A stretch of 64,000 bases of DNA. Origin: Planctomycetota bacterium. Lineage in GTDB: Bacteria > Planctomycetota > UBA1135 > UBA2386. The translations under genes were made by a program, and so were the position numbers. Every line of letters begins with the position of its first letter. Within the stretch, counting starts at the first letter, position 1. The notes below the pieces were generated by a model. That model worked only from the letters and a program-made list of their open reading frames with translations, was not told the origin of the DNA and made no database searches. The DNA lies in contig JACKHZ010000013.1 in NCBI GenBank assembly GCA_020638735.1, positions 186,001-250,000 of the forward strand, read 5' to 3'. Shown in pieces: positions 1 to 8,933 of the stretch.

Positions 1-625
1 CCCCGGCCCACCACCAGCCGCCGCCCTTACCGTTGCGCCGCGCGGCGCCGAGCAGCGCCGGCACCAGCGCCACGCCCACCAGCGCGCCGTGCACGTGGAA
101 CAACGGCGCGACGACCGCCATCAGCATCGCCAGCATCGCGCGGCCGGCGAACCGCCCCGGGCCCTGCAACCAGAACAGCGCGGCGACGAACAGCAGCGGC
201 ACCAGCACCTGCGGCGCGCGCTCGCCCCACACCCACACGGCGCCGTAGGCCGGCGCACAGGTGAACAGCGAGTAGAACGCGAACACGAACGGCGCGGCGC
301 GGCGCGACGGCGGCACCGCGCGCATCACGAGACCGGTGAGCGCGACGGTCAGCAGCGCCGCGAACAGCACGTTCTGCCAGATCACCGACGCGCAGGTCGC
401 GCCTGGCACCTGCAGCGCCGCGAGGTGCAGCGCCCGGGCGCCGAGATGCATCGGCCCCTGGTGCGCCTGCAGGCAATCCGCCCAGCGCCACACCGTCGCC
501 GCCTCGCCCAGTTGCTCGCGGTGCAGCCACGGTTCGGGCAGGCGCGCCGCGAACGAGGTCAGGTAGGCGACGGCGGCGAGCGGCAGCAGCGCTACCAGCC
601 AGAACAGCGGGCGGATGATCTTCAC
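1..625 (-). CDS. Partial integral membrane protein, C-terminus cut by the window edge
   Basis: A continuous reading frame runs from a GTG at 625 to the left window edge, giving 208 residues without a stop. The start is chosen because GAGGAG lies six bases upstream. The N-terminus is hydrophobic (about residues 5-25: FWLVALLPLAAVAYL). A loop rich in Trp, His and Gln follows, then further hydrophobic segments near residues 88-105, 120-140 and 148-190. This looks like a polytopic inner-membrane protein; the long first extracytoplasmic loop is reminiscent of membrane glycosyltransferases, but no diagnostic motif is visible and the C-terminal half is missing. It lies 81 bases downstream of the transporter operon on the same strand. 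Function unknown. Confidence 0.7.
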   Translation of the reverse strand, partial: MKIIRPLFWLVALLPLAAVAYLTSFAARLPEPWLHREQLGEAATVWRWADCLQAHQGPMHLGARALHLAALQVPGATCASVIWQNVLFAALLTVALTGLVMRAVPPSRRAAPFVFAFYSLFTCAPAYGAVWVWGERAPQVLVPLLFVAALFWLQGPGRFAGRAMLAMLMAVVAPLFHVHGALVGVALVPALLGAARRNGKGGGWWWAG

Positions 626-706
626 GGGTGGCTCCTCGCAGCTCGACGAGCTGACGGTAGCAGGACGTCGACCGATGCACAGGTGTGCAGGTCGCGGATC
701 GATCGA

Positions 707-2272
707 TCAGGAACGTCTCCGCGGCCCCGGCTTCAGCGCCGCCTCGACCCAGCCGAGCAGCACGTCGGCGCCGACCGCGAGCAGCGCCGCCGGGACCGCG
801 CCGAGCAGGATCAGGTCCGCGTCGCCGAGGTAGAGGCCGTCGAGGATCGGCGTACCGAGGCCACCCGCACCGACGAAGGCGGCCAGCGTGGCGACGCCGA
901 CGCCGATCACCGTCGAGGTTCGCACACCGGCGAGGATCGTCGACCAGGCCAGCGGCAGCTGGACGTGGAGCAGCACCTGCCGCGGCAACAGGCCCATGCC
1001 GCGCGCGGCGTCGATCAGGTCGTTGCCGACGCCGGCCAGCCCGGCGCAGGTGTTGCGCAGGATCGGCAGCAGCGCGTAGAGGAACAGCGCCGCGATCGCG
1101 GTGCCGACGTCGAGGCCCAGCACCGGGATCAACAGCGCCAGCAGCGCCAGGCTGGGGATCGTCTGCATCACCCCGGCGGCCGCCAGCAGGACGCGCCGCA
1201 GCTGCGGCCGGGGCGCGGCGACGACGCCGAGCGGGATCGCGACGGCGGCGGCGAGCACGACCGAGACCCCCGTCAGCAGCACGTGCTGCCAGAGCCAGCG
1301 CAGCAGGTCGGCCCAGCGCGCGGCGAGCAGCGCGAGCAGGCCTTCGCGGCGGCCTTCGGCCGGCTGCGCGACGCCGCCGACGATGCCCTGCTCGACGAGG
1401 AACGCGCGCGCGGCGTCGTGCGCCGACACGCCTTGCTCCTCGACCGCGAGGTTGAGCCGCTGCGCCGCCGCCGCGTCGATGCGGAACGCGAGCTTCGCCA
1501 GCGCCTGCTCGACCTCGGGATGCTCGCGCAGCAGCGCGTCGCGCACGACCGGCGCAGCCTGGTACGGCGGGAAGAACCCGCGGTCGTCCTCGAGCACCTG
1601 CAGGTCGTAGCGCAGCAGCTTGCCGTCGGTGCTGTAGGCGTCGAGCACGTCGATCTCACCGGCGGCGACCGCCTCGTAGGCGAGCGCGTGCTCGAGCGAA
1701 CGCACGATGCCGAACTCGATGCCGTAGGCGGCGCGCAGGCCGGGATAACCATCGGCGCGGCTGCCGAACTCGATGCCGAAGCCGGCCCGCAGCCGGGCCA
1801 TGTGCGGCAAGAGGTCGCCGATGCTGCGCACGCCGAGCCGTTCGGCGAGCGCGCGCGGCATCGCCAGCGCGTAGGTGTTGTCGAAGCCGAACGGCGCGAG
1901 CCAGCGCACGTCGTGCTCGCGGCGACACGCGCGTTCGACGGCGAAGAAGGTCGGCCATCGCCCGGTCGCCGGATCGCTCCGCCCGAGGATGGTCGCCCAC
2001 GCCGTCCCGGTGTACTCGGCGTAGAGGTCGATCTCGCCGGCGACCAGCGCGCGCCAGCAGATCATCGTGCCGCCGAGGTTGGTGCGCCGCTCGACGCGCA
2101 GCGCCGTGTGCGCCTCGACGGTCTGCGCCATCAGTTCGGCCATCACCGCCGACTCGGTGAAGCTCTTGCTGCCGATGCGGAGCACGGGCTGCTGGGCGCG
2201 CAGGCCGCCGAGCGAGCACAGCGCGACGCCGGCGATCGAGCACGCCGCGACGACCATGGCGCGCACCCTCAC
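707..2272 (-). CDS. Osmoprotectant-type ABC transporter, fused substrate-binding protein and permease
   Basis: 521 residues. After a signal/TM segment (about residues 5-27) comes an OpuAC/ProX-type substrate-binding domain (about 30-285) beginning with GSKSFTESAVMAELM, a motif typical of glycine betaine/choline/carnitine binding proteins. From about residue 310 a BPD-type permease domain follows, with several TM helices and an EAA-like loop (DAARGMGLLPRQVLLHVQLP) that docks on the ATPase. Expected role: uptake of quaternary-amine osmolytes at the inner membrane. The GTG start at 2272 overlaps the ATPase stop by 4 bases and has GGGAGG upstream; an in-frame ATG at 2257 is the alternative. The binding-protein-then-permease order in one chain is a known but less common arrangement. 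The exact substrate cannot be told from sequence. Confidence 0.88.
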   Translation of the reverse strand: MRVRAMVVAACSIAGVALCSLGGLRAQQPVLRIGSKSFTESAVMAELMAQTVEAHTALRVERRTNLGGTMICWRALVAGEIDLYAEYTGTAWATILGRSDPATGRWPTFFAVERACRREHDVRWLAPFGFDNTYALAMPRALAERLGVRSIGDLLPHMARLRAGFGIEFGSRADGYPGLRAAYGIEFGIVRSLEHALAYEAVAAGEIDVLDAYSTDGKLLRYDLQVLEDDRGFFPPYQAAPVVRDALLREHPEVEQALAKLAFRIDAAAAQRLNLAVEEQGVSAHDAARAFLVEQGIVGGVAQPAEGRREGLLALLAARWADLLRWLWQHVLLTGVSVVLAAAVAIPLGVVAAPRPQLRRVLLAAAGVMQTIPSLALLALLIPVLGLDVGTAIAALFLYALLPILRNTCAGLAGVGNDLIDAARGMGLLPRQVLLHVQLPLAWSTILAGVRTSTVIGVGVATLAAFVGAGGLGTPILDGLYLGDADLILLGAVPAALLAVGADVLLGWVEAALKPGPRRRS

Positions 2273-3014
2273 CGTGACCTCCCGCGGTGGTCGCGCACGA
2301 ACGCGGCGACGAAGTCGTTGGCCGGCCGCTGCAGCAGCTCGTCGGGCGCGCCCGTCTGCTGCAGGTGGCCGCCGTCGAGCAGCGTCACGCGGTGGCCGAG
2401 ACGGAACGCCTCGTCGAGGTCGTGCGTGACCAGCATCACGGTCTTGCCGAGCTTGCGGAACAGCCGTTCGAACTCGTCGTGCAGCTGCACGCGCGTGATC
2501 GGGTCGAGCGCGCCGAACGGTTCGTCCATCAGCAGGCACGGCGGGTCGAGCGCCAGCGCGCGCGCGATGCCGACGCGCTGCCGCTGGCCGCCGGACAGCT
2601 CCTGCGGGAAGCGCGCGGCGAACTCGTCGGGCGACAGCGCCACCAGCTCGAGCAGCTCGCGGACACGGCGCTCGACGGCCGCGCGCGGGTGGCCTTCGAG
2701 ACGGCACAGCAGGCCGATGTTCTGCGCGACGTTCAGGTGCGGGAACAAGCCGCCGCTCTGGATCACGTAGCCGATGCCGCGCCGATGCCGGTGCACCTCG
2801 ACGGCGGCGACGTCGCGGCCGTCGACCAGCACCTGGCCGCCGGTCGGCCGTTCGAGCCGGTTGATCAGGCGCAGCACGGTGGTCTTGCCGGAGCCGCTGG
2901 TGCCGCACAGGCAGTGCACCTCGCCGCGCGGGACCTCGAGGTCGAGGCGATGCAGGGCGACCTTCTCGTTGCCGTTGGTGTCGACGAAGGCCTTGTGGAC
3001 CGCGCGCAGGGCGA

Positions 3015-3018
<4 letters not shown>
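2269..3018 (-). CDS. Osmoprotectant-type ABC transporter ATP-binding protein
   Basis: 249 residues, a complete ABC ATPase: Walker A GTSGSGKTT (about 39-47), Q-loop QSGGLFPH, signature LSGGQRQRVGIARAL, Walker B CLLMDEPFGALD and switch His in VTHDLDEA. It resembles the OpuCA/OsmV group by overall sequence and by its partner downstream. The C-terminal CBS pair found in OpuA/OpuCA-type regulators of ionic strength is absent; the protein ends about 20 residues after the core. GTG start at 3018 overlaps the nth stop by 4 bases, and its own stop overlaps the permease start, so the three genes are translationally coupled. It powers uptake by the fused binding protein/permease. Confidence 0.92.
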
Positions 3019-3773
<755 letters not shown>

Positions 3774-3807
3774 GGTCCGGCAAGGGTATGGGAGGCAGCG
3801 GGGCGAC

Positions 3808-4517
3808 TCAATCGCCGAGCGGCTCGCGTTCGCCGAACAATGCCGTGCCGACGCGGACCATCGTCGAGCCGGCGGCGACGGCGACTTCGAGGTCATCGGA
3901 CATGCCGATGCTGGCGGTGGCGAGCGCGAGACCCCGAGCGGGCTCGCAGCCGCTCGCGCAGCGCCATCACCTCGTCGAACACCGGCCGCGGGTCTCCTGC
4001 CAGCGGCCCCATCGCCATCAGCCCCTGGACGCGCAGCGCCGGGACACTCCGCTTGCACGTGCGCGAGCAGCTCCGGGGCGTCGGCCACCGCGCAGCCGTG
4101 CTTCTGCTGCTCGCCCGTCGCGTTGACCTGCAGCAACACGTCGAGCGCACGGCCGATGCGCGCGCACTCCTTCTGCAGCTCGTCGGCGAGCCGCAGGCGA
4201 TCCAGGCTCTGCAGCACGGCGAGTCCGGGAACGGCGAGCAGCTCGCGCACCTTGTTGGTCTGCAGCGAACCGATCAGGTGCCAGCGCAGGGCCGGCGACA
4301 CGTCGACGAGCGCGCGCGCCTTCTCCATCAGCTCCTGTACGCGGTTCTCGCCGAACTCGCGCTGACCCAGCGCCGACGCCTCGCGCACCGCCTCTGGGCG
4401 GGTGCCGTTTGCTGACGGCCAGCAGCGCCACGGCGTCGGTCGGCTGCCCGGCGGCGCGGCAGGCTGCGGCGGGAGGCGCTGGTTGACCGCCGCGAAGTTG
4501 GCGGCGAGCGCGGTCAC
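3808..4517 (-). CDS. yggS: YggS/PLPBP family PLP-binding protein, reading frame broken by four indels
   Basis: Family role: PLP homeostasis protein with an alanine-racemase N-terminal fold and no known enzymatic activity. Conserved pieces occur in order but in different frames: VTALAANFAAVNQRL, then AVALLAVSKRHPP (PLP-lysine region), then EAVREASALGQREFGENRVQELMEKA and WHLIGSLQTNKVREL, then VPALRVQGLMAMGPL, then GMSDDLEVAVAAGSTMVRVGTALFGERE. Joining them needs single-base corrections near 4472 (one missing), 4394 (one extra), 4045 (one extra) and in the C-run 3932-3935 (one extra). With these, the gene is 708 nt / 235 residues, the normal family length. GTG start at 4517 overlaps the upstream stop. 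Sequencing error is more likely than true decay, because no conserved residue block is lost. Confidence 0.82.
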
Positions 4518-4884
4518 CCCTCGGTCCAGTGGCGGGTGAGCGGACCGGGGAACAACACGCGGCCGCGACGGATCAGCGCCTCGCGCCCTTCGACGTCGAA
4601 GCCGCTGAGCAAAGCGTCCCACGCCTCGTAGTGGTCGCTGAAGCGGATCCAGTCGCGCAGCGCCTGACCGACGCGCACGTCGCCCTGGTGGCGATCCCCG
4701 AGGTGTCGAGCCAGCTCGCGCATGAACGCGGCGGTCTCGGCGCGCATCGCGTCGGGCGCGGCCTCTCGGGGTCGCGGCCGACGGCGACCAGCAGCCGCTC
4801 GCGGGTCGCCGCGGCGACCTGTCGCAGCGACGCACCGAGCAACACGTCGGCGGCGGCGGTGCGGACCTCGCGTTCCTGTTGCAT
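4514..4884 (-). CDS. Small protein of unknown function, one apparent frameshift
   Basis: ATG at 4884 opens MQQEREVRTAAADVLLGASL and the frame reads well to about 4768; from there a second frame continues with AMRAETAAFMRELARHLGD and ends FPGPLTRHWTEG at 4514. One missing base near 4764-4767 (in GAGAGG on the minus strand) would join them into about 123 residues. The protein looks soluble and helical, with alternating charged residues and no Cys or TM segment. It sits between purH and yggS in the same operon, 15 bases after purH, and its stop overlaps the yggS start. I do not recognise the family. The break belongs to the local cluster of indels. Confidence 0.6.
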
Positions 4885-4899
4885 GGTCTCGTGGCGGCC

Positions 4900-6483
4900 T
4901 CAGTGACGGAAGTGGCGCTGGCCGGTCAGCACCATGGTCATGTTCTTGGCGTCGGCGGCGGCCACGACCTCGGCGTCACGCTTGCTGCCGCCCGGCTGGA
5001 TCGCCGCGACCACGCCGGCGTCGGCGCAGACCAGCAGGCCGTCGGCGAACGGGAAGAACGCGTCGCTGGCGACGACCGCACCCTTGGCCCGGACGCCCGC
5101 CTTGTCGACGGCGATCTTGGCCGCGTCGACCCGGCTCATCTGGCCGGCGCCGACACCGACGGTGGCGAAGCCGCCGCCGTCGACCGCGTCGGCGAGCACG
5201 ATCGCGTTGGACTTGACGTGCTTGCAGACCAGCCACGCGAACGACATCGCCGCCTGCTCGCCGTCGCTCGGCGCGCGCTTCGTGGCGACGTCACGGCGCG
5301 GCGCCTCGGCCGGCCAGTCGGGCGTCTGCAGCAGGAAGCCACCGCTGACTGGCGCACGACGCTGCGCCGCTTCGCGGCCTCGCCCGGCGAACCGCCCAGC
5401 TCGAGCACGCGGACGTTGGGGCCCCACTTCGCCTGCTGCAGCACCTCGAGCGCAGCCGGCTCGACGCGCGCCGCGACGATCACTTCGAGGAAGGTGCCGC
5501 TCTGCACGATCGCCGCCGCGGTCGCAGCGTCGAAGGTCGTGTTGGTCGCCAGGATGCCGCCGAAGGCCGACACCGGGTCGCCGCTCAGCGCCAGCTCGAA
5601 CGCGCGCGCGGCAGGTCAGAGGCGACGGCGGTACCCGCACGGGTTGTTGTGCTTGACGAGCACGCAGCTGGTGCGCTCGAACTCGAACGCCAGCCCCATC
5701 GCCGCGTCGGCGTCGAGGATGTTGTTGTAGCTGAGCTCCTTGCCGCCGAGCTGGCGCGCGCCGGCGAGCGTCGGCTCGTTCATGCCGACCGAGTAGAAGG
5801 CGGCGCGCTGGTGCGGGTTCTCGCCGTAGCGGAGGTCCTGGAGCTTCTCGCCGGCGAACGCCACGTGCGCGGGGAAGAACGACTCGCCGGGCTGCGTGCG
5901 CCGCTCGCAGTCGAACCACTGCGCGATCGCCGAGTCGTAGGACGCGGTGTGCGCGAACGCCTTGGCCGCCAGCTTGCGCAGCACCTCCGGGGGCGCCGTG
6001 CCGCCGTGGTCGCGCATCGCCTGCAGCACCTTGGAGTAGTCGTCGGGATCGACGACCACCGCGACGCTGGCGTGGTTCTTGGCGGCGCTGCGGATCATCG
6101 CCGGACCGCCGATGTCGATGTTCTCGACCACGTCCTCGCGCGTCGCGCCGGCCTTGCGCGCCGTCTCGCGGAAGCGGTAGAGGTTGACGCAGAGCACGTC
6201 GATCGCGTCGATGCCGTGCGTGGTCATCGCGTCGACGTGCGCGGGCACGTCGCGCCGCGCCAGCAGTCCCCCGTGCACCTTGGGGTGCAGGGTCTTGAGG
6301 CGCCCGTCCATCATCTCCGGCGAGCCGGTGTAGTCGGCGACCTCCTGCACCCGGCACGCCCGCCTCGGCGATCGCGCGCCGCGTGCCGCCGGTGGACAAC
6401 AGCGAGAAGCCGGCGTCGACCAGCCCCTTCGCGAACCCGGTGACACCTTGCTTGTCCGTCACCGACAGCAGCGCCCGTCTCAT
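4900..6483 (-). CDS. purH: Bifunctional AICAR formyltransferase/IMP cyclohydrolase, broken by about four indels that cancel
   Basis: Last two steps of de novo purine synthesis. N-terminal MRRALLSVTDKQGVTGFAKGL and LLSTGGTRRAI are the IMP cyclohydrolase start. Then TGSPEMMDGRLKTLHPKVHGGLL, NLYRF, ENIDIGGPAMIRSAAKNH, DLRYGENPHQ, SYNNILDADAA, VLVKHNNPCG, SAFGGILATN and the C-terminal VLTGQRHFRH follow in order. The frame changes near 6351 (one extra base), 5633 (one extra), 5600-5612 in a CG repeat (one missing) and 5350 (one missing). The net change is zero, so 1584 nt encode 527 residues, the normal PurH length. ATG at 6483 lies 15 bases after the prfB stop. Full-length conservation argues for sequencing errors. 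Confidence 0.88.
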   Translation of the reverse strand: MRRALLSVTDKQGVTGFAKGLVDAGFSLLSTGGTRRAIAEAGVPGAGGRRLHRLAGDDGRAPQDPAPQGARGTAGAARRARARRRDDHARHRRDRRALRQPLPLPRDGAQGRRDARGRGREHRHRRSGDDPQRRQEPRQRRGGRRSRRLLQGAAGDARPRRHGAPGGAAQAGGQGVRAHRVLRLGDRAVVRLRAAHAARRVVLPRARGVRRREAPGPPLRREPAPARRLLLGRHERADARRRAPARRQGAQLQQHPRRRRGDGAGVRVRAHQLRARQAQQPVRVPPSPLTCRARVRAGAERRPGVGLRRHPGDQHDLRRCDRGGDRAERHLPRSDRRGARRAGCARGAAAGEVGPQRPRARAGRFAGRGREAAQRRAPVSGGFLLQTPDWPAEAPRRDVATKRAPSDGEQAAMSFAWLVCKHVKSNAIVLADAVDGGGFATVGVGAGQMSRVDAAKIAVDKAGVRAKGAVVASDAFFPFADGLLVCADAGVVAAIQPGGSKRDAEVVAAADAKNMTMVLTGQRHFRH

Positions 6484-6497
6484 TGCCTGGCTCCGTG

Positions 6498-7608
6498 TCA
6501 CTTCTTGGCTACGTCCTTCCTCATCTTCAGGTAGCCCTCGATGTAGGGATCGAGATCCCCGTCCAACACACCGTCGACGTCCGAGGTCTCGACGTCGGTG
6601 CGCAGGTCCTTGCACATCTGGTAGGGCTGCAGCACGTAGCTGCGGATCTGGTTGCCCCAGCTGATCGACCCGCGATCGCCGTAGAACTTGGCCAGCTCTT
6701 CCTCGCGCCTCGCGAGCTCGAGCTGGTAGAGCTTGGAACGCAGCGCGCGCATCGCCGAGTCGCGGTTCTTGTGCTGGCTGCGCTCGGTCTGGCACGACAC
6801 GACGATGCCGCTGGGAATGTGGGTGATCCGGATCGCCGACTCGGTCTTGTTGACGTGCTGACCGCCGGCGCCCGAGGCGCGGAACGTGTCGACCTTGAGA
6901 TCCTCCTTGCGGATCTCGACGTCGATCGAGTCGTCGAGCTCGGGCACGACTTCGACCGACGCGAACGACGTCTGCCGCCGGCCCTGACCGTCGAACGGCG
7001 AGATGCGGACGAGGCGGTGCACGCCCTGCTCGGCCTTGAGGCGCCCGTAGGCGTACGGGCCGCGGATCACGATGGTGGCGTTCTTGATGCCCGCCTCCTC
7101 GGCCTTCTGGAAGTCGGTCTCCTCGACCTCGTAGTCGTGCTGCGACGCCCACTTGATGTACATGCGCAGCATCATCTCGGCGAAGTCCGACGCGTCGACG
7201 CCACCGGCACCCGACTGCAGGGTGACGATCGCGTTGAGCTGGTCGTGCTCGCCGCCGAGCATCAGCTGGAACTCGAGGCGCTCCAGCTCGGCGTCGATCT
7301 TCTGGCCGGTGTCACGCAGGTCCTGCTCGACGGCGGACGGGTCGTCCGCGCCCATCTCCAGCAGGGTCTGGCCATCCTCGACCAGCTGCGCGATCCGGTC
7401 GATCGGGTCGACGACCTGGAAGCACAACTTCTTTTCCTGCACGAACTTCTGGGCGCGCTCAGCGTCGTCCCAGAAGCCCGGCTGCGACATCCGGTGCTCG
7501 ATGTCGGCTAGTTCACGGTGGCGGCGAACGTAGTCAAAGACCCACCTTGAGCGATTGGAGTCGCTCGTCGGCCGCCTTCAGAACATCCTTGTGCTCTTGC
7601 AGACCCAT
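6498..7608 (-). CDS. prfB: Peptide chain release factor 2, expressed by +1 programmed frameshift
   Basis: RF2 recognises UGA/UAA stop codons in the ribosomal A site and triggers peptide release. ATG at 7608 gives 24 codons ending KVGL, followed by an in-frame TGA (7536-7534). Shifting +1 at CTT-TGA-C continues DYVRRHRELADIEHRMSQPGFWDDAE and then 330 more residues, for 369 in total. The second frame contains the RF2 anticodon-like tripeptide SPF in RISPFDGQGRR and the catalytic GGQ in SGAGGQHVNKTESA. An AAGGTGGG Shine-Dalgarno-like element lies just upstream of the slippery site, as in E. coli prfB. First gene of the minus-strand core operon. This is natural autoregulation, unlike the random indels in the following genes. 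Confidence 0.97.
7533..7548 (-). promoter_or_regulatory. prfB: RF2 programmed frameshift site (internal SD plus CTTTGAC)
   Basis: On the minus strand AAGGTGGG (7548-7541) is followed by T, then CTT TGA C (7539-7533). Low RF2 activity makes ribosomes pause at the TGA, slip +1 on CTT and read GAC, producing full-length RF2. Codon 25 is the internal stop, compared with codon 26 in E. coli. Confidence 0.95.
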
Positions 7609-7974
7609 TGGAGGCGAGCATGTGAGCACCGTGGTGACGGCGTTTCCAGCGCGGCGTCAGGTGCGCCGGAAAAATGAGGTCCCGCGACGGGCACTGCAGG
7701 CAAAGGATCGAAGTCGGCGAATCATGGCCCGTCGCGGGTCCCCGATGTACGGTTCGTCGCGCGTTCGCGGACGGAGCCATTCTCGGCGGGCGCCCATCGG
7801 CACATAAGTGCTTGGTTTCAGGCGCGATCGCGCCCCTCGGCGGCTGGCGTGGGGCCAGCGGCCGTCGCATCGGACGTTCGCCTCCCGGGCTCGCCGCTCG
7901 CCGCCCTGGCAATCTCTCTCAATGGGACCTGGCGTGGCGCCGCGGCGGCGCAGTGTGCAGTTCTCGAGCGCGCG
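7609..7974. other. Intergenic region upstream of prfB, no gene seen
   Basis: 366 bases between the prfB start and the small gene at 7975-8232. Frames that stay open here have no conserved-looking protein and Arg/Pro-rich shadow composition. On the minus strand it should hold the promoter of the prfB operon, but I could not pick a convincing -35/-10 pair. The only structure noted is a short GC hairpin at 7937-7951. Confidence 0.6.
7937..7951 (-). terminator. Short GC-rich hairpin after the 7975-8232 gene
   Basis: GCGCCG (7937-7942), loop CGG, CGGCGC (7946-7951): a perfect 6-bp stem 23 bases after the stop of the small minus-strand gene. No T-run follows, so it is only a possible terminator. 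Confidence 0.3.
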
Positions 7975-8232
7975 TCAGTCGCCGCGGATCAGCCGCTTCA
8001 AGGTCTCGAACAGCTCCGCCCATGCGGCCTGCGCCGCCGCACAGTCGCGACGCACCTGCACGTCGCGTTCGAAGGTCTCGGCGAGCATCTCCAGCAGCGG
8101 AACGCGCGCGTGCTCGGGGGTCCGGTCATCGAGGATGCTGGCGACCATCGGTCGCACCGCCTCGAGGAACCGCGGGTCGTGGTTGCGATGACGACTGGCG
8201 AGCTCGCGGATGAGGTTGTCGACTCGATTCAT
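7975..8232 (-). CDS. Small protein of unknown function (85 residues)
   Basis: ATG at 8232 begins MNRVDNLIRELASRHRN; a GGAG lies about ten bases upstream, and an extension to 8271 is possible but has an Arg/Gly-rich, non-coding look. The protein is soluble, predicted all-helical, rich in Arg and acidic residues, with two Cys-free helices and a single Cys (about residue 63). No recognised motif. It is preceded by the three-hairpin element and the HTH-protein gene, both reading into it. Strong third-position GC preference supports it as coding. Confidence 0.6.
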   Translation of the reverse strand: MNRVDNLIRELASRHRNHDPRFLEAVRPMVASILDDRTPEHARVPLLEMLAETFERDVQVRRDCAAAQAAWAELFETLKRLIRGD

Positions 8233-8368
8233 GGCGCGGGCCGCTCCATTTCGGCCGCGCAAACCTACCACGGAAAACGCGCCGGACCGGGCCGCGGCGC
8301 GCGTCGAGGACGCGAGCGCGGCCTTGCCACCGGCGCGGTCTCGTTCCGGGGCGCCTGGGTCGGCCGGT

Positions 8369-8402
8369 CAGAGCCTGAGAGAGAATCCTCTCGAAGGCTC
8401 TG
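8369..8402. repeat. Hairpin 1 of a three-hairpin cluster
   Basis: CAGAGCCT (8369-8376) pairs perfectly with AGGCTCTG (8395-8402). Inside, after an asymmetric internal loop, GAGA (8381-8384) pairs with TCTC (8389-8392) around an ATCC tetraloop. It lies one base from hairpin 2. Confidence 0.7.
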
Positions 8403-8403
8403 C

Positions 8404-8423
8404 GCGGCCGCGTAGGCGGCCGC
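8404..8423. repeat. Hairpin 2, perfect 8-bp stem
   Basis: GCGGCCGC (8404-8411) and GCGGCCGC (8416-8423) form a perfect inverted repeat around the tetraloop GTAG. Each arm is itself a palindrome (NotI-like), so the element is symmetric on both strands. Confidence 0.75.
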
Positions 8424-8434
8424 CAATCGGCATT

Positions 8435-8472
8435 CTGAGAGGCCGTATCATGATTTCTTCTCGGCCTCTCAG
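8435..8472. terminator. Hairpin 3, perfect 11-bp stem below the HTH gene
   Basis: CTGAGAGGCCG (8435-8445) pairs perfectly with CGGCCTCTCAG (8462-8472) around a 16-base AT-rich loop. It starts 15 bases after the stop of the minus-strand HTH gene, the position expected for a terminator, but no T-run follows. Together with hairpins 1 and 2 it could be a structured RNA. Confidence 0.6.
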
Positions 8473-8486
8473 GGCACCGACACCAG

Positions 8487-8933
8487 TCAGTAGACCGACA
8501 CGTTGCGGCCGGCATGGCCAGCCAGGCCGTTCGGCCCCTGGCCGGCGGCCTGTCGCTTCCGCGCCAACTCCTCGGACGAACGGTAGCTCTTGAGCTTGTT
8601 GTAGAGCGTCTTGGTGTCGATACCGAGGATGCGCGCGGCGCGCGTCTTGTTCCCGTCGGTGGAGGCGAGCACCCGCTGGATGTGGCGCTTCTCGACCTCG
8701 GCGAGGGTCAGGGCCAGCGTCTCCTCGATGTTGTTCTGGGTGATGAGCCGCCGCAGGACCGCGGAGGATTCGACCAGCACGTAGTCGTGGTCGGTTCCTT
8801 CGAGGCGCCCGCGCAGTTCGTCGAGCGAACCACAGAGGGAGACCATGCATCCCCAGTCTGCGGAGGCCTTGGTCAACGCCGCGGCCGAGGGATCGTGGTC
8901 AGAGTGGATCAGCAGTCGTTTTCCGAGAGTCAT
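8487..8933 (-). CDS. Fis-type HTH DNA-binding protein with a receiver-like N-terminus, no AAA+ domain
   Basis: 148 residues from ATG 8933 (MTLGKRLLIHSDHDPSAAAL). The N-terminal ~65 residues resemble a truncated response-regulator receiver: an SDHD acidic patch after strand 1, but no clear phospho-acceptor Asp in YVLVESS. A helical linker (LITQNNIEETLALTLAEVEK) leads to a C-terminal Fis/HTH_8 domain (RHIQRVLASTDGNKTRAARILGIDTKTLYNKLKSY), the DNA-binding end of NtrC-family sigma-54 activators. The ~240-residue AAA+ ATPase that normally lies between is absent, so it cannot open sigma-54 promoters by itself; it more likely acts as a simple regulator or nucleoid-type protein. It is a single gene flanked by hairpins downstream. 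Confidence 0.8.
   Translation of the reverse strand: MTLGKRLLIHSDHDPSAAALTKASADWGCMVSLCGSLDELRGRLEGTDHDYVLVESSAVLRRLITQNNIEETLALTLAEVEKRHIQRVLASTDGNKTRAARILGIDTKTLYNKLKSYRSSEELARKRQAAGQGPNGLAGHAGRNVSVY

Noticed and set aside
27..680. A 217-residue frame beginning MHRSTSCYRQLVEL
   Set aside because: Arg/Ala-rich shadow; the neighbouring frame from GTG 625 reads as a real membrane protein with a good ribosome site.
4900..7152. A single 750-residue minus-strand frame across purH and prfB
   Set aside because: It joins real purH segments with out-of-frame prfB and is produced by the local indels; prfB and purH are separate genes.
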